Part shown: piece by piece, positions 1 through 8,840 of the stretch
Layout of the letters: each line of letters starts with the position of its first letter
Position numbering within the stretch: the stretch's first letter is position 1
Assembly (NCBI RefSeq): GCF_002899825.2
Contig: NZ_PPED02000002.1
Span: forward strand, 62,001-126,000
Length of the DNA: 64,000 bases
Source: Chryseobacterium phosphatilyticum
GTDB lineage: Bacteria > Bacteroidota > Bacteroidia > Flavobacteriales > Weeksellaceae
Direction of reading: 5' to 3'
Translations under genes and position numbers: made by a program
The notes under the pieces: generated by a model
The model's database searches: none
What the model was told of the DNA's origin: nothing
Seen by the model: only the letters and a program-made list of their open reading frames with translations

Positions 1-204
1 ACCGTAAATGTTTTCGGTGGTGGAAATACAGGTCAGGCAGAAGCTATCAGATTAGGTATTTCAAGAGCTTTATGCGAGATCAACGCTGAGTTCAGATTAG
101 CATTGAAGCCTGCTGGTTTACTTACAAGAGACGCGAGAATGGTGGAAAGAAAGAAGCCAGGTCAGAAAAAAGCAAGAAAGAGATTCCAATTCTCAAAACG
201 TTAA
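1..204 (+). CDS. rpsI: 30S ribosomal protein S9 (C-terminal part, truncated by window start)
   Basis: Frame 1 is open from the first base to a TAA at 202-204 and gives the C-terminal 67 residues of ribosomal protein S9. Visible S9 hallmarks are the [19 protein letters not shown] stretch, the [20 protein letters not shown] block and the basic tail ending FQFSKR, which reaches towards the P-site tRNA in the small subunit. The start lies outside the window. rpsB follows on the same strand after 186 bases, as in the usual rplM-rpsI-rpsB-tsf order, but tsf is not next here. Confidence 0.97.
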   Translation, partial: TVNVFGGGNTGQAEAIRLGISRALCEINAEFRLALKPAGLLTRDARMVERKKPGQKKARKRFQFSKR

Positions 205-300
205 TTTTTTTTCAGACATCAGATTGGAGATGTCAGATTTCAGACCTTTTTTTGTCTGGGATCTTATATCTGAAATCTATTAATCTAAACTTAAAATTGC
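205..300. repeat. Intergenic inverted and direct short repeats built on CAGA/ATC words
   Basis: The rpsI-rpsB gap contains GACATC and GATGTC as inverted arms (loop AGATTGGA) followed by CAGAC and GTCTG arms around a T-run, with repeated TCAGAT/CTGAAATC words. This could be a weak processing or attenuation structure between the two ribosomal genes. Similar low-complexity words occur in the accB-accC gap. No TAnnTTTG promoter box was recognised with confidence, so rpsB may be co-transcribed with rpsI. Confidence 0.4.
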
Positions 301-390
301 CCGTTACGTTTAGCATCCAAACGCTTCTCCCATCTAAAGAAGTTGTTGATTGTTTAAAAGACGGAAAGTAAACTAACAAAAACAGAAAAC

Positions 391-1152
391 ATGGCAAAAG
401 CAAATGTAAAAGACCTTTTAGAGGCTGGTGTACACTTCGGTCACATGACTAGAAAGTGGAATCCAAATATGGCTCCATACATTTTTATGGAGAAAAACGG
501 TATTCACATTGTAGACTTACATAAAACAGCAGTTAAATTGGATGAAGCGTGCAGCGCTTTAGAAAAATTAACTTCTGCAGGTAAAAAAGTTCTTTTCGTA
601 GCTACTAAGAAGCAGGCGAAAGAAGTTGTTGCAAAACACGCTTCTGAACTTAATATGCCTTATATTACAGAAAGATGGCCGGGAGGTATGTTAACGAACT
701 TCGTTACTATCAGAAAGGCTGTAAAGAAGATGAACTCTATCGACAAAATGAAAAAAGACGGTACGTTCGAAACTTTATCTAAAAAAGAAAGATTACAGGT
801 TGACAGACAAAGAGCTAACTTAGAGAAAAACTTAGGTTCTATCTCTGACATGGTTAGACTTCCTTCTGCAATCTTTGTAGTTGATATCTTAAGAGAGCAC
901 ATCGCGGTAACTGAAGCTAAGAAATTAGGTATTCCAGTTTTCGGTATCGTTGATACAAACTCTGATCCTAGAAAAGTAGACTTCGTTATCCCAGGAAACG
1001 ATGATGCTTCTAAATCTATTGATATGATCTTGAGCATTGTTTCTGATTCTATCAAAGAAGGTCAGTCTCAAAGAAAAGCTGATAAAGAAAAATCTAAAGA
1101 AGAAGGAGAAGTAGTATCTGCTGATAAAGATGCTGATTTCGATGCTGAATAA
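391..1152 (+). CDS. rpsB: 30S ribosomal protein S2
   Basis: A 253-residue protein with the S2 signature throughout: LLEAGVHFGHMTRKWNPNM at residues 10-28, the ATKKQAKEVV segment, the TERWPGGMLTNF motif near residue 93, and VVDILREHIAVTEAKKLGIP. S2 joins the 30S subunit late and binds the head-body junction. The C-terminus has an extra charged tail (residues about 225-253) rich in Lys, Glu and Asp. ATG start preceded by an A-rich leader without a clear Shine-Dalgarno. A strong terminator follows directly, so transcription stops before the minus-strand block. In most bacteria tsf would be the next gene; here it lies about 17 kb away on the other strand. Confidence 0.98.
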   Translation: MAKANVKDLLEAGVHFGHMTRKWNPNMAPYIFMEKNGIHIVDLHKTAVKLDEACSALEKLTSAGKKVLFVATKKQAKEVVAKHASELNMPYITERWPGGMLTNFVTIRKAVKKMNSIDKMKKDGTFETLSKKERLQVDRQRANLEKNLGSISDMVRLPSAIFVVDILREHIAVTEAKKLGIPVFGIVDTNSDPRKVDFVIPGNDDASKSIDMILSIVSDSIKEGQSQRKADKEKSKEEGEVVSADKDADFDAE

Positions 1153-1175
1153 TTAAAGATTTTCTTTAATATAGG

Positions 1176-1207
1176 AAAAACGCTGGATTTCGATCCAGCG
1201 TTTTTTA
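1176..1207 (+). terminator. Rho-independent terminator of rpsB
   Basis: Perfect stem CGCTGGAT (1181-1188) with ATCCAGCG (1193-1200), a short loop, A-run before and T-run after. It ends the rpsI-rpsB transcript just before the strand switch. Confidence 0.9.
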
Positions 1208-1285
1208 TTTGTTTTATGCCCATCTGAAAAGGTGTTCCTTTGTTTTTTCTTTTGCATAAAGATATTTTTAAAAAGAGAACAAGGA

Positions 1286-1315
1286 ATAAAAAACTCCACA
1301 GAATTCTGTGGAGGT
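1286..1315 (-). terminator. Terminator of the minus-strand gene ending at 1318
   Basis: Stem CTCCACA (1294-1300) with TGTGGAG (1307-1313). On the minus strand it is followed by a T-run (the A-run at 1288-1293). Confidence 0.85.
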
Positions 1316-1317
1316 AT

Positions 1318-1752
1318 TTAGTTTCTAAGGGTTATTGTATAAGAGCTTGTAATATATTTGTTGGATTGATACCTCGAATTACAAACCATACCTGATAAAC
1401 TGTAATTTTGATTTTTAGGAACCATTGTATATCCTATTTTTCCGGCAGCAATAGGAATCTTTTTAAAGAAATTATTGCCACTTACCGTAAGAACCATATT
1501 ACAGGAGGAATTATTGGTAACTGAAATAGATGTTCTGGGGTTACCCGGATCATCATCATTAAGAAGGTCATTGAGTACATCTGCAGTTTCAGGTTTGTAC
1601 GTTTTTATCAGTTCATTATATTCTCTTACTGTATTGGTTGCATTGCCTGAATTATTGGCAGGGTAGGGGTTTCTTATCGGATAGCCTCCATAATTAACAT
1701 TACAGCTGGTAAGAATAAGTGAAGTACCCATGATCGCTAACAGTCTTTTCAT
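1318..1752 (-). CDS. Small secreted lipoprotein, member of a four-gene paralogous family
   Basis: 144 residues with a lipoprotein signal: MKRLLAIMGTSLILTSCNV places a lipobox LTSC with Cys at residue 17, so it is probably anchored in the outer membrane or periplasmic face. The C-terminal half (about 75-144) carries the family module also seen in the genes at 1749, 3239 and 19267: a NNSSCNMVLTVSG strand, a basic/aromatic stretch, and VCNSRYQSNK near the end, with two conserved cysteines. It lacks the N-terminal AHPDDP helices of its relatives. The start overlaps the stop of the upstream gene by 4 bases, so the two are translationally coupled. Function unknown; the family may be the one named DUF6759 (from memory, not checked). 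Confidence 0.75.
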   Translation of the reverse strand: MKRLLAIMGTSLILTSCNVNYGGYPIRNPYPANNSGNATNTVREYNELIKTYKPETADVLNDLLNDDDPGNPRTSISVTNNSSCNMVLTVSGNNFFKKIPIAAGKIGYTMVPKNQNYSLSGMVCNSRYQSNKYITSSYTITLRN

Positions 1753-2447
1753 ACCCGTTTATTTTTTTGCTTTTCTTTTTTTAAAGGTTTTTCCGGTTCT
1801 GTATCTTTATTAATAAGAGATTGTTCTGTCTCTGGTTTCTCAGGATTACCAATCGTTACAAATATACTCTTTTTCACCTCCTTTTTAGAAGTGTATTTTG
1901 CATCGCAAACATTGCTGTTGAGTGTATAAGAGCCTTTATTAATGACAATAAAGTTTTCTCCGCGAGCCGGAACGGCAAGGTTGTAGAAATCTTTTCCTTC
2001 AATCCTGAGCACAATATTGCAGTCAGATTTGTTTTTAAACAAAAGAATAGCTTCTTTTCTGCTAATATCTTCATTGAGCATTGCATTCAGAAGTTGTACT
2101 GCCTTCTTTTTGTGTTCGACAGATGATTCCGCAATAAGTCTTTTAAATTCTTCAGCTTCTTCAGAACCGGGGTTCCTCATAAGACTATTGGGAATATCAG
2201 AAATAACAGGCCTTGCCTCCATAGGCTTGGCGTCTTTCGCTCCTTTGGTCCACTCTGAGTTTTTTAAAGCAATGAGCTTAGGCTTCAGAACACTTTTTTT
2301 GGGATCGTCGGGATGTGCTTTTTTTAAGTACTCTTCAATTTCCTGGATATTTGTGCTTTTTAAAATGTCTTTACTTCGTTTTTGTGCATAAGCAAAGCTC
2401 TGGATCAGGAATGTAAAGAATACAATCGTTACAATTTTTTTTTTCAT
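1749..2447 (-). CDS. Secreted protein of the same paralogous family
   Basis: About 232 residues. A signal peptide (MKKKIVTIVFFTFLIQSFAYA, cleavage near residue 21) is followed by ILKSTNIQEIEEYLKKAHPD and DDPKKSVLKPKLIALK, a short helical repeat shared with the gene at 3239. The C-terminal module around residues 140-205 has NKSDCNIVLRIEGKDFYNLA, a GENFIVINKGSYTL strand and VCDAKYTSKK. The tail is very rich in Lys and Glu. The ORF can be extended to a TTG at 2450, but the ATG at 2447 is preferred. It sits 14 bases downstream of trmB and overlaps the next gene by 4 bases, so trmB and both family genes look like one operon. The role is unknown; the conserved Cys pair suggests an extracytoplasmic disulfide. 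Confidence 0.75.
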   Translation of the reverse strand: MKKKIVTIVFFTFLIQSFAYAQKRSKDILKSTNIQEIEEYLKKAHPDDPKKSVLKPKLIALKNSEWTKGAKDAKPMEARPVISDIPNSLMRNPGSEEAEEFKRLIAESSVEHKKKAVQLLNAMLNEDISRKEAILLFKNKSDCNIVLRIEGKDFYNLAVPARGENFIVINKGSYTLNSNVCDAKYTSKKEVKKSIFVTIGNPEKPETEQSLINKDTEPEKPLKKEKQKNKRV

Positions 2448-2464
2448 CAATTATGTTTATTTCA

Positions 2465-3142
2465 TCAGCTTATCCGGAATTTGATATAGGTTATGGTTTT
2501 TCCTTTAGCCGAGAATAGTTCTTCGTAATACGTTCTGATGTCTCTCAGATGTGGCGTATCAGGGTCGTATTCCGGGGCCCCGTAAATATCGTGATGGGCA
2601 GTAATGATTTCATAACCGGCTCCCTGCAGATATCCTAATGTATAACCATGTAAAAACTCGGAATCGGTTTTCAAATGGATGATACCTCCAGGTTTCAGGA
2701 ATTTTTTATATCGGTTTAAAAAATCCGGATGAGTTAATCTGTGTTTTGTTCTTTTATATTTAATCTGTGGATCCGGAAAAGTAATCCAGATTTCATCCAC
2801 TTCATTTTCGGCAAAAAAATGATCAACAAGTTCAATCTGTGATCTCAAGAAGCCTACATTATTCATATTGTTTTCTACAGCTTCTTTTGCACCAAACCAG
2901 AATCTTGCCCCTTTAATATCAATCCCGATAAAGTTTTTTTCAGGAAATGTTTTGGCAAGCCCTACAGAATATTCTCCTTTACCACATCCTAACTCCAGAA
3001 CAATCGGATTGTTATTTTTAAAGAAATTTTCTCTCCATTTTCCTTTTAGCTCGAAACCTTTTAAAGCTTCTTCTCTTGTAGGTTGGATTACATTCGGTAA
3101 TATTTTGTTTTCTGCGAATCTTGCTAATTTATTCTTGCCCAT
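2465..3142 (-). CDS. trmB: tRNA (guanine-N7-)-methyltransferase
   Basis: 225 residues, the usual size for TrmB, which methylates G46 in the tRNA variable loop using S-adenosylmethionine. The SAM-binding motif I is VLELGCGKGEYSVGLAK (about residues 48-64), followed by FIGIDIKGARF, and the catalytic substrate region is WITFPDPQIKYKRTKHRLTH (about 118-137). The last third has LKTDSEFLHGYTL, also typical. ATG start at 3142. A TAnnTTTG box (TATTTTTG) lies just upstream at 3162-3169 on the minus strand. The two small secreted-family genes follow closely downstream; their functional link to tRNA modification is not evident. Confidence 0.95.
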   Translation of the reverse strand: MGKNKLARFAENKILPNVIQPTREEALKGFELKGKWRENFFKNNNPIVLELGCGKGEYSVGLAKTFPEKNFIGIDIKGARFWFGAKEAVENNMNNVGFLRSQIELVDHFFAENEVDEIWITFPDPQIKYKRTKHRLTHPDFLNRYKKFLKPGGIIHLKTDSEFLHGYTLGYLQGAGYEIITAHHDIYGAPEYDPDTPHLRDIRTYYEELFSAKGKTITYIKFRIS

Positions 3143-3161
3143 GAGTCATTTAAAATGACTG

Positions 3162-3169
3162 CAAAAATA
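3162..3169 (-). promoter_or_regulatory. Putative -7 box for trmB operon
   Basis: TATTTTTG on the minus strand matches the Bacteroidetes TAnnTTTG box, about 20 bases upstream of the trmB ATG. No clear TTG at the expected -33 position. Confidence 0.5.
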
Positions 3170-3238
3170 GTAAAATTTGTATAGACTTTTTGTCTTTTAA
3201 AGGTAAAAGACATTTTGAAAATAGGTTTACTCCCTTGA

Positions 3239-4012
3239 TTATGGGGATGCTGTGCTTCCGAGGGCTACCATGATTGGTCTTTCAATTGTTTTTTGAGAAG
3301 CATACTGGGCACCACAAACGAGACTGGTGAAAAGGTACTGTCCTTTTTCTATCACAATTGAGCTCTCCCCCTGAGCAGGTACTGCAAGACGGTATTTGGT
3401 TGTGCCAACACTTTCCATTCTTACAATAATATTACAATCTGATTTATTTCTGATAAGGACAATGCATTCTTTGGCATTAGGATCATTATCAAATAAAGAA
3501 TTAAGAATCTTTACCGTTCTGTTTTGATGCTCTACAGGTGTTACGGCCATTAGCATATTGAATTCTTCTGCTTCAGCATTGGGAACAGCAGCATTCGCGC
3601 TTGCATTGATGACAAAAGTGTTTTGAGCGTTGCTGGGGGTATAGGCTGTAGTAGATTGTTTCGCGGCCAGTTCGGCCTTATACTTTGCGATTTGTTTTTG
3701 CTTTATGATCGCATTCATTTCATCAAAGGTAATTTTTGTGGAAGGTCTTCTTCTCAAAAGAGCAAGCATTTCCTGCATATCTTTTACTTTTTGATCTGCC
3801 GGATGAGCATTTTTGATATACTCTTTCATCATTTCCATGACACGAGGTTTCAGAACAGATCTGCGGGGATCATCAGGGTGAGCATCTCTCAGGAAAGCAT
3901 TGATTTCATAGATGTTATTGCTTTTCAGAATTTCACTATAATCCTTTCCTCTTTTTTGGGCTGAAAGACTGAAAAACAGAATCATGCCAAGAAGTAAAAG
4001 TATTTTTTTCAT
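3239..4012 (-). CDS. Secreted protein of the paralogous family, with a duplicated helical repeat
   Basis: 257 residues with signal peptide MKKILLLLGMILFFSLSAQ. Two copies of the helical unit are visible: ILKSNNIYEINAFLRDAHPD then DDPRRSVLKPRVMEMM, and again EYIKNAHPADQKVKDMQEML. A Lys/Ala-rich linker leads to the C-terminal family module (about residues 175-245) with IRNKSDCNIIVRMESVG, SSIVIEKGQYLF and VCGAQYASQK. It is separated from trmB by 96 bases and has its own AT-rich upstream region. Compared with the gene at 1749 it has the extra repeat and a longer linker, as expected for diverging tandem paralogs. Function unknown. Confidence 0.75.
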   Translation of the reverse strand: MKKILLLLGMILFFSLSAQKRGKDYSEILKSNNIYEINAFLRDAHPDDPRRSVLKPRVMEMMKEYIKNAHPADQKVKDMQEMLALLRRRPSTKITFDEMNAIIKQKQIAKYKAELAAKQSTTAYTPSNAQNTFVINASANAAVPNAEAEEFNMLMAVTPVEHQNRTVKILNSLFDNDPNAKECIVLIRNKSDCNIIVRMESVGTTKYRLAVPAQGESSIVIEKGQYLFTSLVCGAQYASQKTIERPIMVALGSTASP

Positions 4013-4241
4013 TAATATAGATTAAGTTAAGATTTGGTACTTTTCTTAATTTGTGTCTGGTGGGCAATTAGTCTTTTGATAATAACGAAATATTATTCTT
4101 TTTATTTTAAACACATAATTGTGATATAAAAATAAATATATTTTTGAATATTATAGAAATTTATGCTAAAAAAATGAATAATTGATATCTAAATAGTCAT
4201 GTAGCTTAAATTGTTGACGATTTTATTTCTCAGCTTCCGTC

Positions 4242-4272
4242 AAAAAAAATCCATGTAATAATTACATGGATT
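4242..4272 (-). terminator. Terminator of the gene ending at 4296
   Basis: Stem ATCCATGTAAT (4249-4259) with ATTACATGGAT (4261-4271) and a T-run on the minus strand (A-run 4242-4248). Confidence 0.85.
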
Positions 4273-4295
4273 GATAGATGGGTTTCTTGTTGCTT

Positions 4296-5087
4296 TTATT
4301 CTTTAACAACTTCCTGGAGATGCGAATTTCTTAATCTTCTCTGATAAATAGGGAGATATTTTTCAATAGGTATTTTTACTGCTTCAAAGTTTCCTGCCAA
4401 TACATATGACTGAATATTTTCAGAGGTATATACGAATTGAAGGAAGTTATCAATGAGGTTTTCAGGAATTTTAAACTTAAGGAAATAATCTTTACCTAAG
4501 TAATTCTTGATCTGGCTAACAGAGGTATTCATTCTTTCGAAGGCCAGATAACGTTGCTTTTTCTTTCTTTCTCCGGAAAGGATATCATAGATACTTTCCA
4601 GGCTGAAGGTAAGTCCTCCGTCTCTCAAGCCCGCTACAGGAAGTTCTGGTGGATTGCCATCTCCTTTAGGCTCAGGTAGGCCAATAACTTTTTTAATAGC
4701 TAATGCCTTATCTTCTTTCCTTAGTGAGTTGACATCGTATCTAAGATTTCCGGTAGGTTTAAACCTGCTAAGAACAATTTCCTGGATTTCATAATAAGCA
4801 ATTTTAAGCTCTACCAGGTTTTTTTGAGCCATGAGCTGAGGCGTAAGTTTGATATCCTTTCTTTCTGTAACAATGGAGGTAAAACGGACAACATCCCCAA
4901 CATTGGCAGGGAGATTAAAATTGCCGTTATAATCTGTAAGAACAGTTTTTTGGGTGTTCAGATTGGTAACATATACCTGATTGAGATACAAAATTGAATT
5001 GTCTCGCAGGAATACCTCTCCGGAATATATTTGAGCATTGATTTTTGCCAGAAAAATCAATAATAGCAGCGTAAACAGTTTCTTCAT
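4296..5087 (-). CDS. Carboxypeptidase-regulatory-like domain protein, exported
   Basis: 263 residues beginning with a signal peptide (MKKLFTLLLLIFLAKINAQ). Residues about 20-95 look like a CarboxypepD_reg-like beta-sandwich: SGEVFLRDNSILYLNQVYV, TVLTDYNGNFNLPANVGD and VRFTSIVTERKDI, the pattern found at the N-terminus of TonB-dependent receptors but here without plug or barrel. The remainder (about 100-263) is a helical region with no motif recognised. Flavobacteria have many free-standing proteins of this kind whose role is not established. It has its own terminator. Confidence is good for the domain and low for function. Confidence 0.7.
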   Translation of the reverse strand: MKKLFTLLLLIFLAKINAQIYSGEVFLRDNSILYLNQVYVTNLNTQKTVLTDYNGNFNLPANVGDVVRFTSIVTERKDIKLTPQLMAQKNLVELKIAYYEIQEIVLSRFKPTGNLRYDVNSLRKEDKALAIKKVIGLPEPKGDGNPPELPVAGLRDGGLTFSLESIYDILSGERKKKQRYLAFERMNTSVSQIKNYLGKDYFLKFKIPENLIDNFLQFVYTSENIQSYVLAGNFEAVKIPIEKYLPIYQRRLRNSHLQEVVKE

Positions 5088-5328
5088 ACAATTGGCAAAA
5101 TTACGTAGAAATAGGGCAATTTGTACCTTATTAGATCAATAATCGTGGTTAAAGTTATATTAAACTTTAGCATTAAACTGTTAAGGAGTGTTATAAACTT
5201 ATTGCAAAACCTTTAAAATTGTTTTTATAATGCATAAAACCATAAAAAACGAAGAAATATAAATTATTCTGCTATTCAATGATTGAGCAATTAGTAGTTT
5301 TTTTTTTAGCTTATTTTTTCGGTTTATT

Positions 5329-8300
5329 TTATCTGTGTTTTACCAAGAGCCAACTCGAATAATGTATGGAAAGATTTGAGCCGTATTCCGTCCAGGTAAT
5401 AAAATACCAATAGGTTGCTGTAGGCACCCATCTACCACCTATTCTTCCGTCCCAGGTGTATCTGTTTTCGGGGCTGCCTCTGAAAACTTCGGCTCCATAT
5501 CTGTCAAAAACCCGGAAGACAAGATTATCATTAGCCATCAGTGCAGAATAGTCAACCACTTCATTGTAACCATCTCCATTGGGTGTAATTGTATTGATAA
5601 GATTAATAATTGCAAAAGGCTTTTTAACTTCTTCACACAATTTTGAATCTCGCACAAAAACGGTATGGCCTCCTCTGGGTACATTATAAAAAACATTGGT
5701 ACTTTGCCAAACGACACCGTCTAAAGAGTATTCGTAAGGAGGGGTTCCACCACTTACCCCTATTTTCACCGTTGTTCCGTCGATCTCAATGGAGGTAATC
5801 ATTGGGGGCAGAAGTTCTGTGACATTCACAGACTGTTTGTAAACACACCCGTTTGAAGTGAGTTCAACCCAATAACTTCCAACAGGAACATTGGTAATAG
5901 AAGGAGTGGTAGCTCCGGTACTCCATAAGTATCTTTCAAATCCCGGCCCTGCATCCAGAGTGGTTGTGGTTTTTGGGCAAATTGCCTGATCTTTTAACAG
6001 ATCTGATTTTTTAGGAACTTTTACAGTTATGGTGACAGAACCTACTTCAGGACATATTCCATTTTTTTCAAAACGGATATAAATTGTCTGGGTAGAGCTA
6101 AGATTTAAGTTTGCTGTAACAGGATTTATATTGTTTTTAGCATCAGACAAACTTACATGGAAAGTAAATGTGACATTGGGATCTATAGTGAACTGTGGAA
6201 TAAACTGAGCTAAGTTTACTGTTTTTACACCGTCAAAATCATCATCACATACGCTTTCGGTAGCTGTTGTTTTCAATAATGGTACTTTTGCTCCGATACT
6301 TAGTTGTAAAGGTTTAATGACTGATGCACATCCATCCGGAGAATCTACTCTAATGTAAATTGTAGTTGTAGTGGTATAACTGAAGTTATTGGGAAGGGTA
6401 TTGGCATTTCCTGCATTGGCATCAGCAAGATTTGCATAATATCTTACATTGGTAAAATAAGCAGGATTATTGAGTACAATACCGGTAATGTTTGAAAGCA
6501 TAACGATAACAGTTCCATCCAGATCATCATCACAGAAAATACCATTGTAATTATCTAATACAATAGCCTTATTGAAAAGAGAAAGGGTTATTTGGGCAAT
6601 ACTTTTACAACCTATCGCATTCTTTACTACGGCATACACTATGGTACCGTTTGGTGCTGAATAGGCATTCGGGTTTGTTATCAGTGCTGCTGCATTCTCG
6701 GTCTGAGCATCTGCTAATGTGGGATAATAAGTAATCGTGACCGGAGAATTATTAGTTACACTTGCTGTAGTAAGGTTGAAAGTTCCCAGACCGTTTATGT
6801 CGCAGGCTTTTAATGTGACGTTGCTTACTATAAGAGCTTGGATATTGATATTTACGGTTACTGTTTCACAATCAGGGAAGTCTGGATCATTACCACAGAA
6901 AGTGTAAGTAAAGGTATCATTTCCTACCGTTCCCGGTGTATTAACTGTGTAGGTAATAACTCCCGTAGCAGGATTGATAACTGCTGTACCCAACGCAGGC
7001 GGATTTGTGATGGCGACAGTAGAAGGAACAGGCGTTTGCAAGGAGTTGCTGAAGGTAGGGGTAATTGTTTTTGTGTTACATACATCATAAGACGTTGTTG
7101 TCAGTTTTGTACAGTTTAACACTTTAAACTGTTCAGTTACTAAAGGTGCGCAGCTTCCCATAGTCACGGAACATGTATAATATCCGGATTGTGTAGGGGT
7201 AAAAGAAGCTCCTGTAGCATTAGTGACAGGTATTCCATTCCTGTACCATTGGTAAGTATCATAGATAATGGGATCTACCGTAAGAACTGTTCCAGGGATA
7301 CAGCTTCCGCCCGATACTAAAATAACAGGTTGTGTCGGAAATCCGGCAAAAAATCCACCATATCCTACAGCATCACTTCCGGCTGTAATGCCTGCTGTAA
7401 CAGCCTTATCAGAAACTATTGTAATGGTTCCCGTGACATTGGGTATTCCATAAGTAACCCAATTATTGGTTCCCGTCATATTGTAGGGACCTGTTGTAGT
7501 AGGGGGCACGCCTCCGTTTACGTAAATATTGGCACCTCTTTGTGTAATAATGTTTAATTTTGTGGGAATATTGAGAATTCCTCCAATATTAGCTCCGGAA
7601 TGAACAAAGTTTTCGTTGATGAGCCCCAGTTCATTGATCTGTTTGGGAAGATAGCAATTTAATGCAGGAATAAAGTTGAATCCGCCGGTTGCTGTTTCTT
7701 GCCCCGTACTGGAATCTCCGGCTAAAATCTGATAAACATAAGCGTTTTTTGAAGTTTTAATGTATAGGTTATAATGAGTACCTCCCTGAAAACTGTATTT
7801 TGTATCTGGGATAACAAAATAGCTTCCGGTATTGAGGGTTGCAATCGCAACAGGTTCATTGTTGACAAAAATCTGTGTATTATCTTCGGTGGCTATTACC
7901 ACCGCACCTTCCATATTTGCACCAATACTTCCGTTACCTTTTACTAAAGCAAATTCATTACCCAGCCTGTTAACAGGCACTGCCTGATCCATTAAAATAT
8001 CTGAACTGGTAGGGAAGTTTCCGGCGTATTGACCGTTGAAATTTCCATTGGTAACATTAACCGGTTTGTTGGATGTGATTTTGGATCCGATGAATCCGTC
8101 GAAGTTTCCTGCAATGTTTCCAATCCCGTCAATAATATAAGATTGTCCCTTGTTAAGATTGAATGTCATTGTAGGATTGCTGGCACCAGTGGTACCATTT
8201 GAAAACTGTACGGTTGGCTTGTATCCTGTAATAGTGACCGTAGTATTATCTTCTGTCGCCAGGACACTGGTCATGAAGTTTAGAATATCATTATTTACGG

Positions 8301-8727
8301 TGATAGGTGCAGAAGCCGTGAAGAAATTTTTCCCTGTGGAAGGGATTCCTTTAGACGTTATAATTTCTGCATGATTAAATACTGAAAATCTTAAATTAGC
8401 ATAAAAAGGAAATTCGGCTTTTACATATAATCCTTTTGTGGTAGGGGTAAATAAATCCGTCTGCTGGGTCGTAATGATATAATTTCTTAAGACCTCAAAT
8501 TTCTGAGGATTTCCTTTGTTGATGGTTACTGTCCCAATCAGAACATTGTTGTTGTAAATACTGACAGGAAAAGGAGTCGTTCTATTAGTTGACAAGTAAA
8601 GATTCTGGTATGGATTTGGGGCACCTGACCTGTCTACCATGGGAGCAAACCAATGTTCTCTGTCTAATTGGGCAAAGATAGAGGAGAAAATGCAAATTAT
8701 AAATAGAAAAGATAGAGTTTTCTTCAT
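5329..8727 (-). CDS. Giant T9SS type B-sorted surface protein, paralog 1 (long form)
   Basis: 1132 residues. A signal peptide ends near FAQ (residue 19) and is followed by LDREHWFAPM, the start of a roughly 450-residue beta-rich domain that resembles bacterial IgGFc-binding-type N-terminal domains (for example ATEDNTTVTITGYKP and SDKAVTAGITAGS). Next come an Ig/PKD-like module (DTYQWYRNGIPVTNATGASF), a cadherin-like module (GVITYTVNTPGTVGNDTFTY) and two Asp-rich modules introduced by FCDDDLDGT and VCDDDFDGV. A gliding motility-associated C-terminal (CTD type B) domain starts at NTITPNGDGYNEVVDYS and ends SSWLLVKHR. The CTD sends the protein through the type IX secretion system; the rest probably forms a surface adhesin or filament. 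It is the last of four tandem paralogs in the direction of transcription. Ligand unknown. Confidence 0.85.
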   Translation of the reverse strand: MKKTLSFLFIICIFSSIFAQLDREHWFAPMVDRSGAPNPYQNLYLSTNRTTPFPVSIYNNNVLIGTVTINKGNPQKFEVLRNYIITTQQTDLFTPTTKGLYVKAEFPFYANLRFSVFNHAEIITSKGIPSTGKNFFTASAPITVNNDILNFMTSVLATEDNTTVTITGYKPTVQFSNGTTGASNPTMTFNLNKGQSYIIDGIGNIAGNFDGFIGSKITSNKPVNVTNGNFNGQYAGNFPTSSDILMDQAVPVNRLGNEFALVKGNGSIGANMEGAVVIATEDNTQIFVNNEPVAIATLNTGSYFVIPDTKYSFQGGTHYNLYIKTSKNAYVYQILAGDSSTGQETATGGFNFIPALNCYLPKQINELGLINENFVHSGANIGGILNIPTKLNIITQRGANIYVNGGVPPTTTGPYNMTGTNNWVTYGIPNVTGTITIVSDKAVTAGITAGSDAVGYGGFFAGFPTQPVILVSGGSCIPGTVLTVDPIIYDTYQWYRNGIPVTNATGASFTPTQSGYYTCSVTMGSCAPLVTEQFKVLNCTKLTTTSYDVCNTKTITPTFSNSLQTPVPSTVAITNPPALGTAVINPATGVITYTVNTPGTVGNDTFTYTFCGNDPDFPDCETVTVNINIQALIVSNVTLKACDINGLGTFNLTTASVTNNSPVTITYYPTLADAQTENAAALITNPNAYSAPNGTIVYAVVKNAIGCKSIAQITLSLFNKAIVLDNYNGIFCDDDLDGTVIVMLSNITGIVLNNPAYFTNVRYYANLADANAGNANTLPNNFSYTTTTTIYIRVDSPDGCASVIKPLQLSIGAKVPLLKTTATESVCDDDFDGVKTVNLAQFIPQFTIDPNVTFTFHVSLSDAKNNINPVTANLNLSSTQTIYIRFEKNGICPEVGSVTITVKVPKKSDLLKDQAICPKTTTTLDAGPGFERYLWSTGATTPSITNVPVGSYWVELTSNGCVYKQSVNVTELLPPMITSIEIDGTTVKIGVSGGTPPYEYSLDGVVWQSTNVFYNVPRGGHTVFVRDSKLCEEVKKPFAIINLINTITPNGDGYNEVVDYSALMANDNLVFRVFDRYGAEVFRGSPENRYTWDGRIGGRWVPTATYWYFITWTEYGSNLSIHYSSWLLVKHR

Positions 8728-8788
8728 TCAGTATTAGTATTTGTCACAAATTTAACAATAAAATGTATTGAATGATTGAAAAGATAAT

Positions 8789-8820
8789 AAAAAAACCATG
8801 ATTATGAAACCATGGTTTTG
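8789..8820 (-). terminator. Terminator of the surface protein gene ending at 8841
   Basis: Stem AAACCATG with CATGGTTT (arms about 8793-8800 and 8811-8818) followed on the minus strand by a T-run. Confidence 0.8.
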
Positions 8821-8840
8821 AAAATTTTATTTTTAAATGT

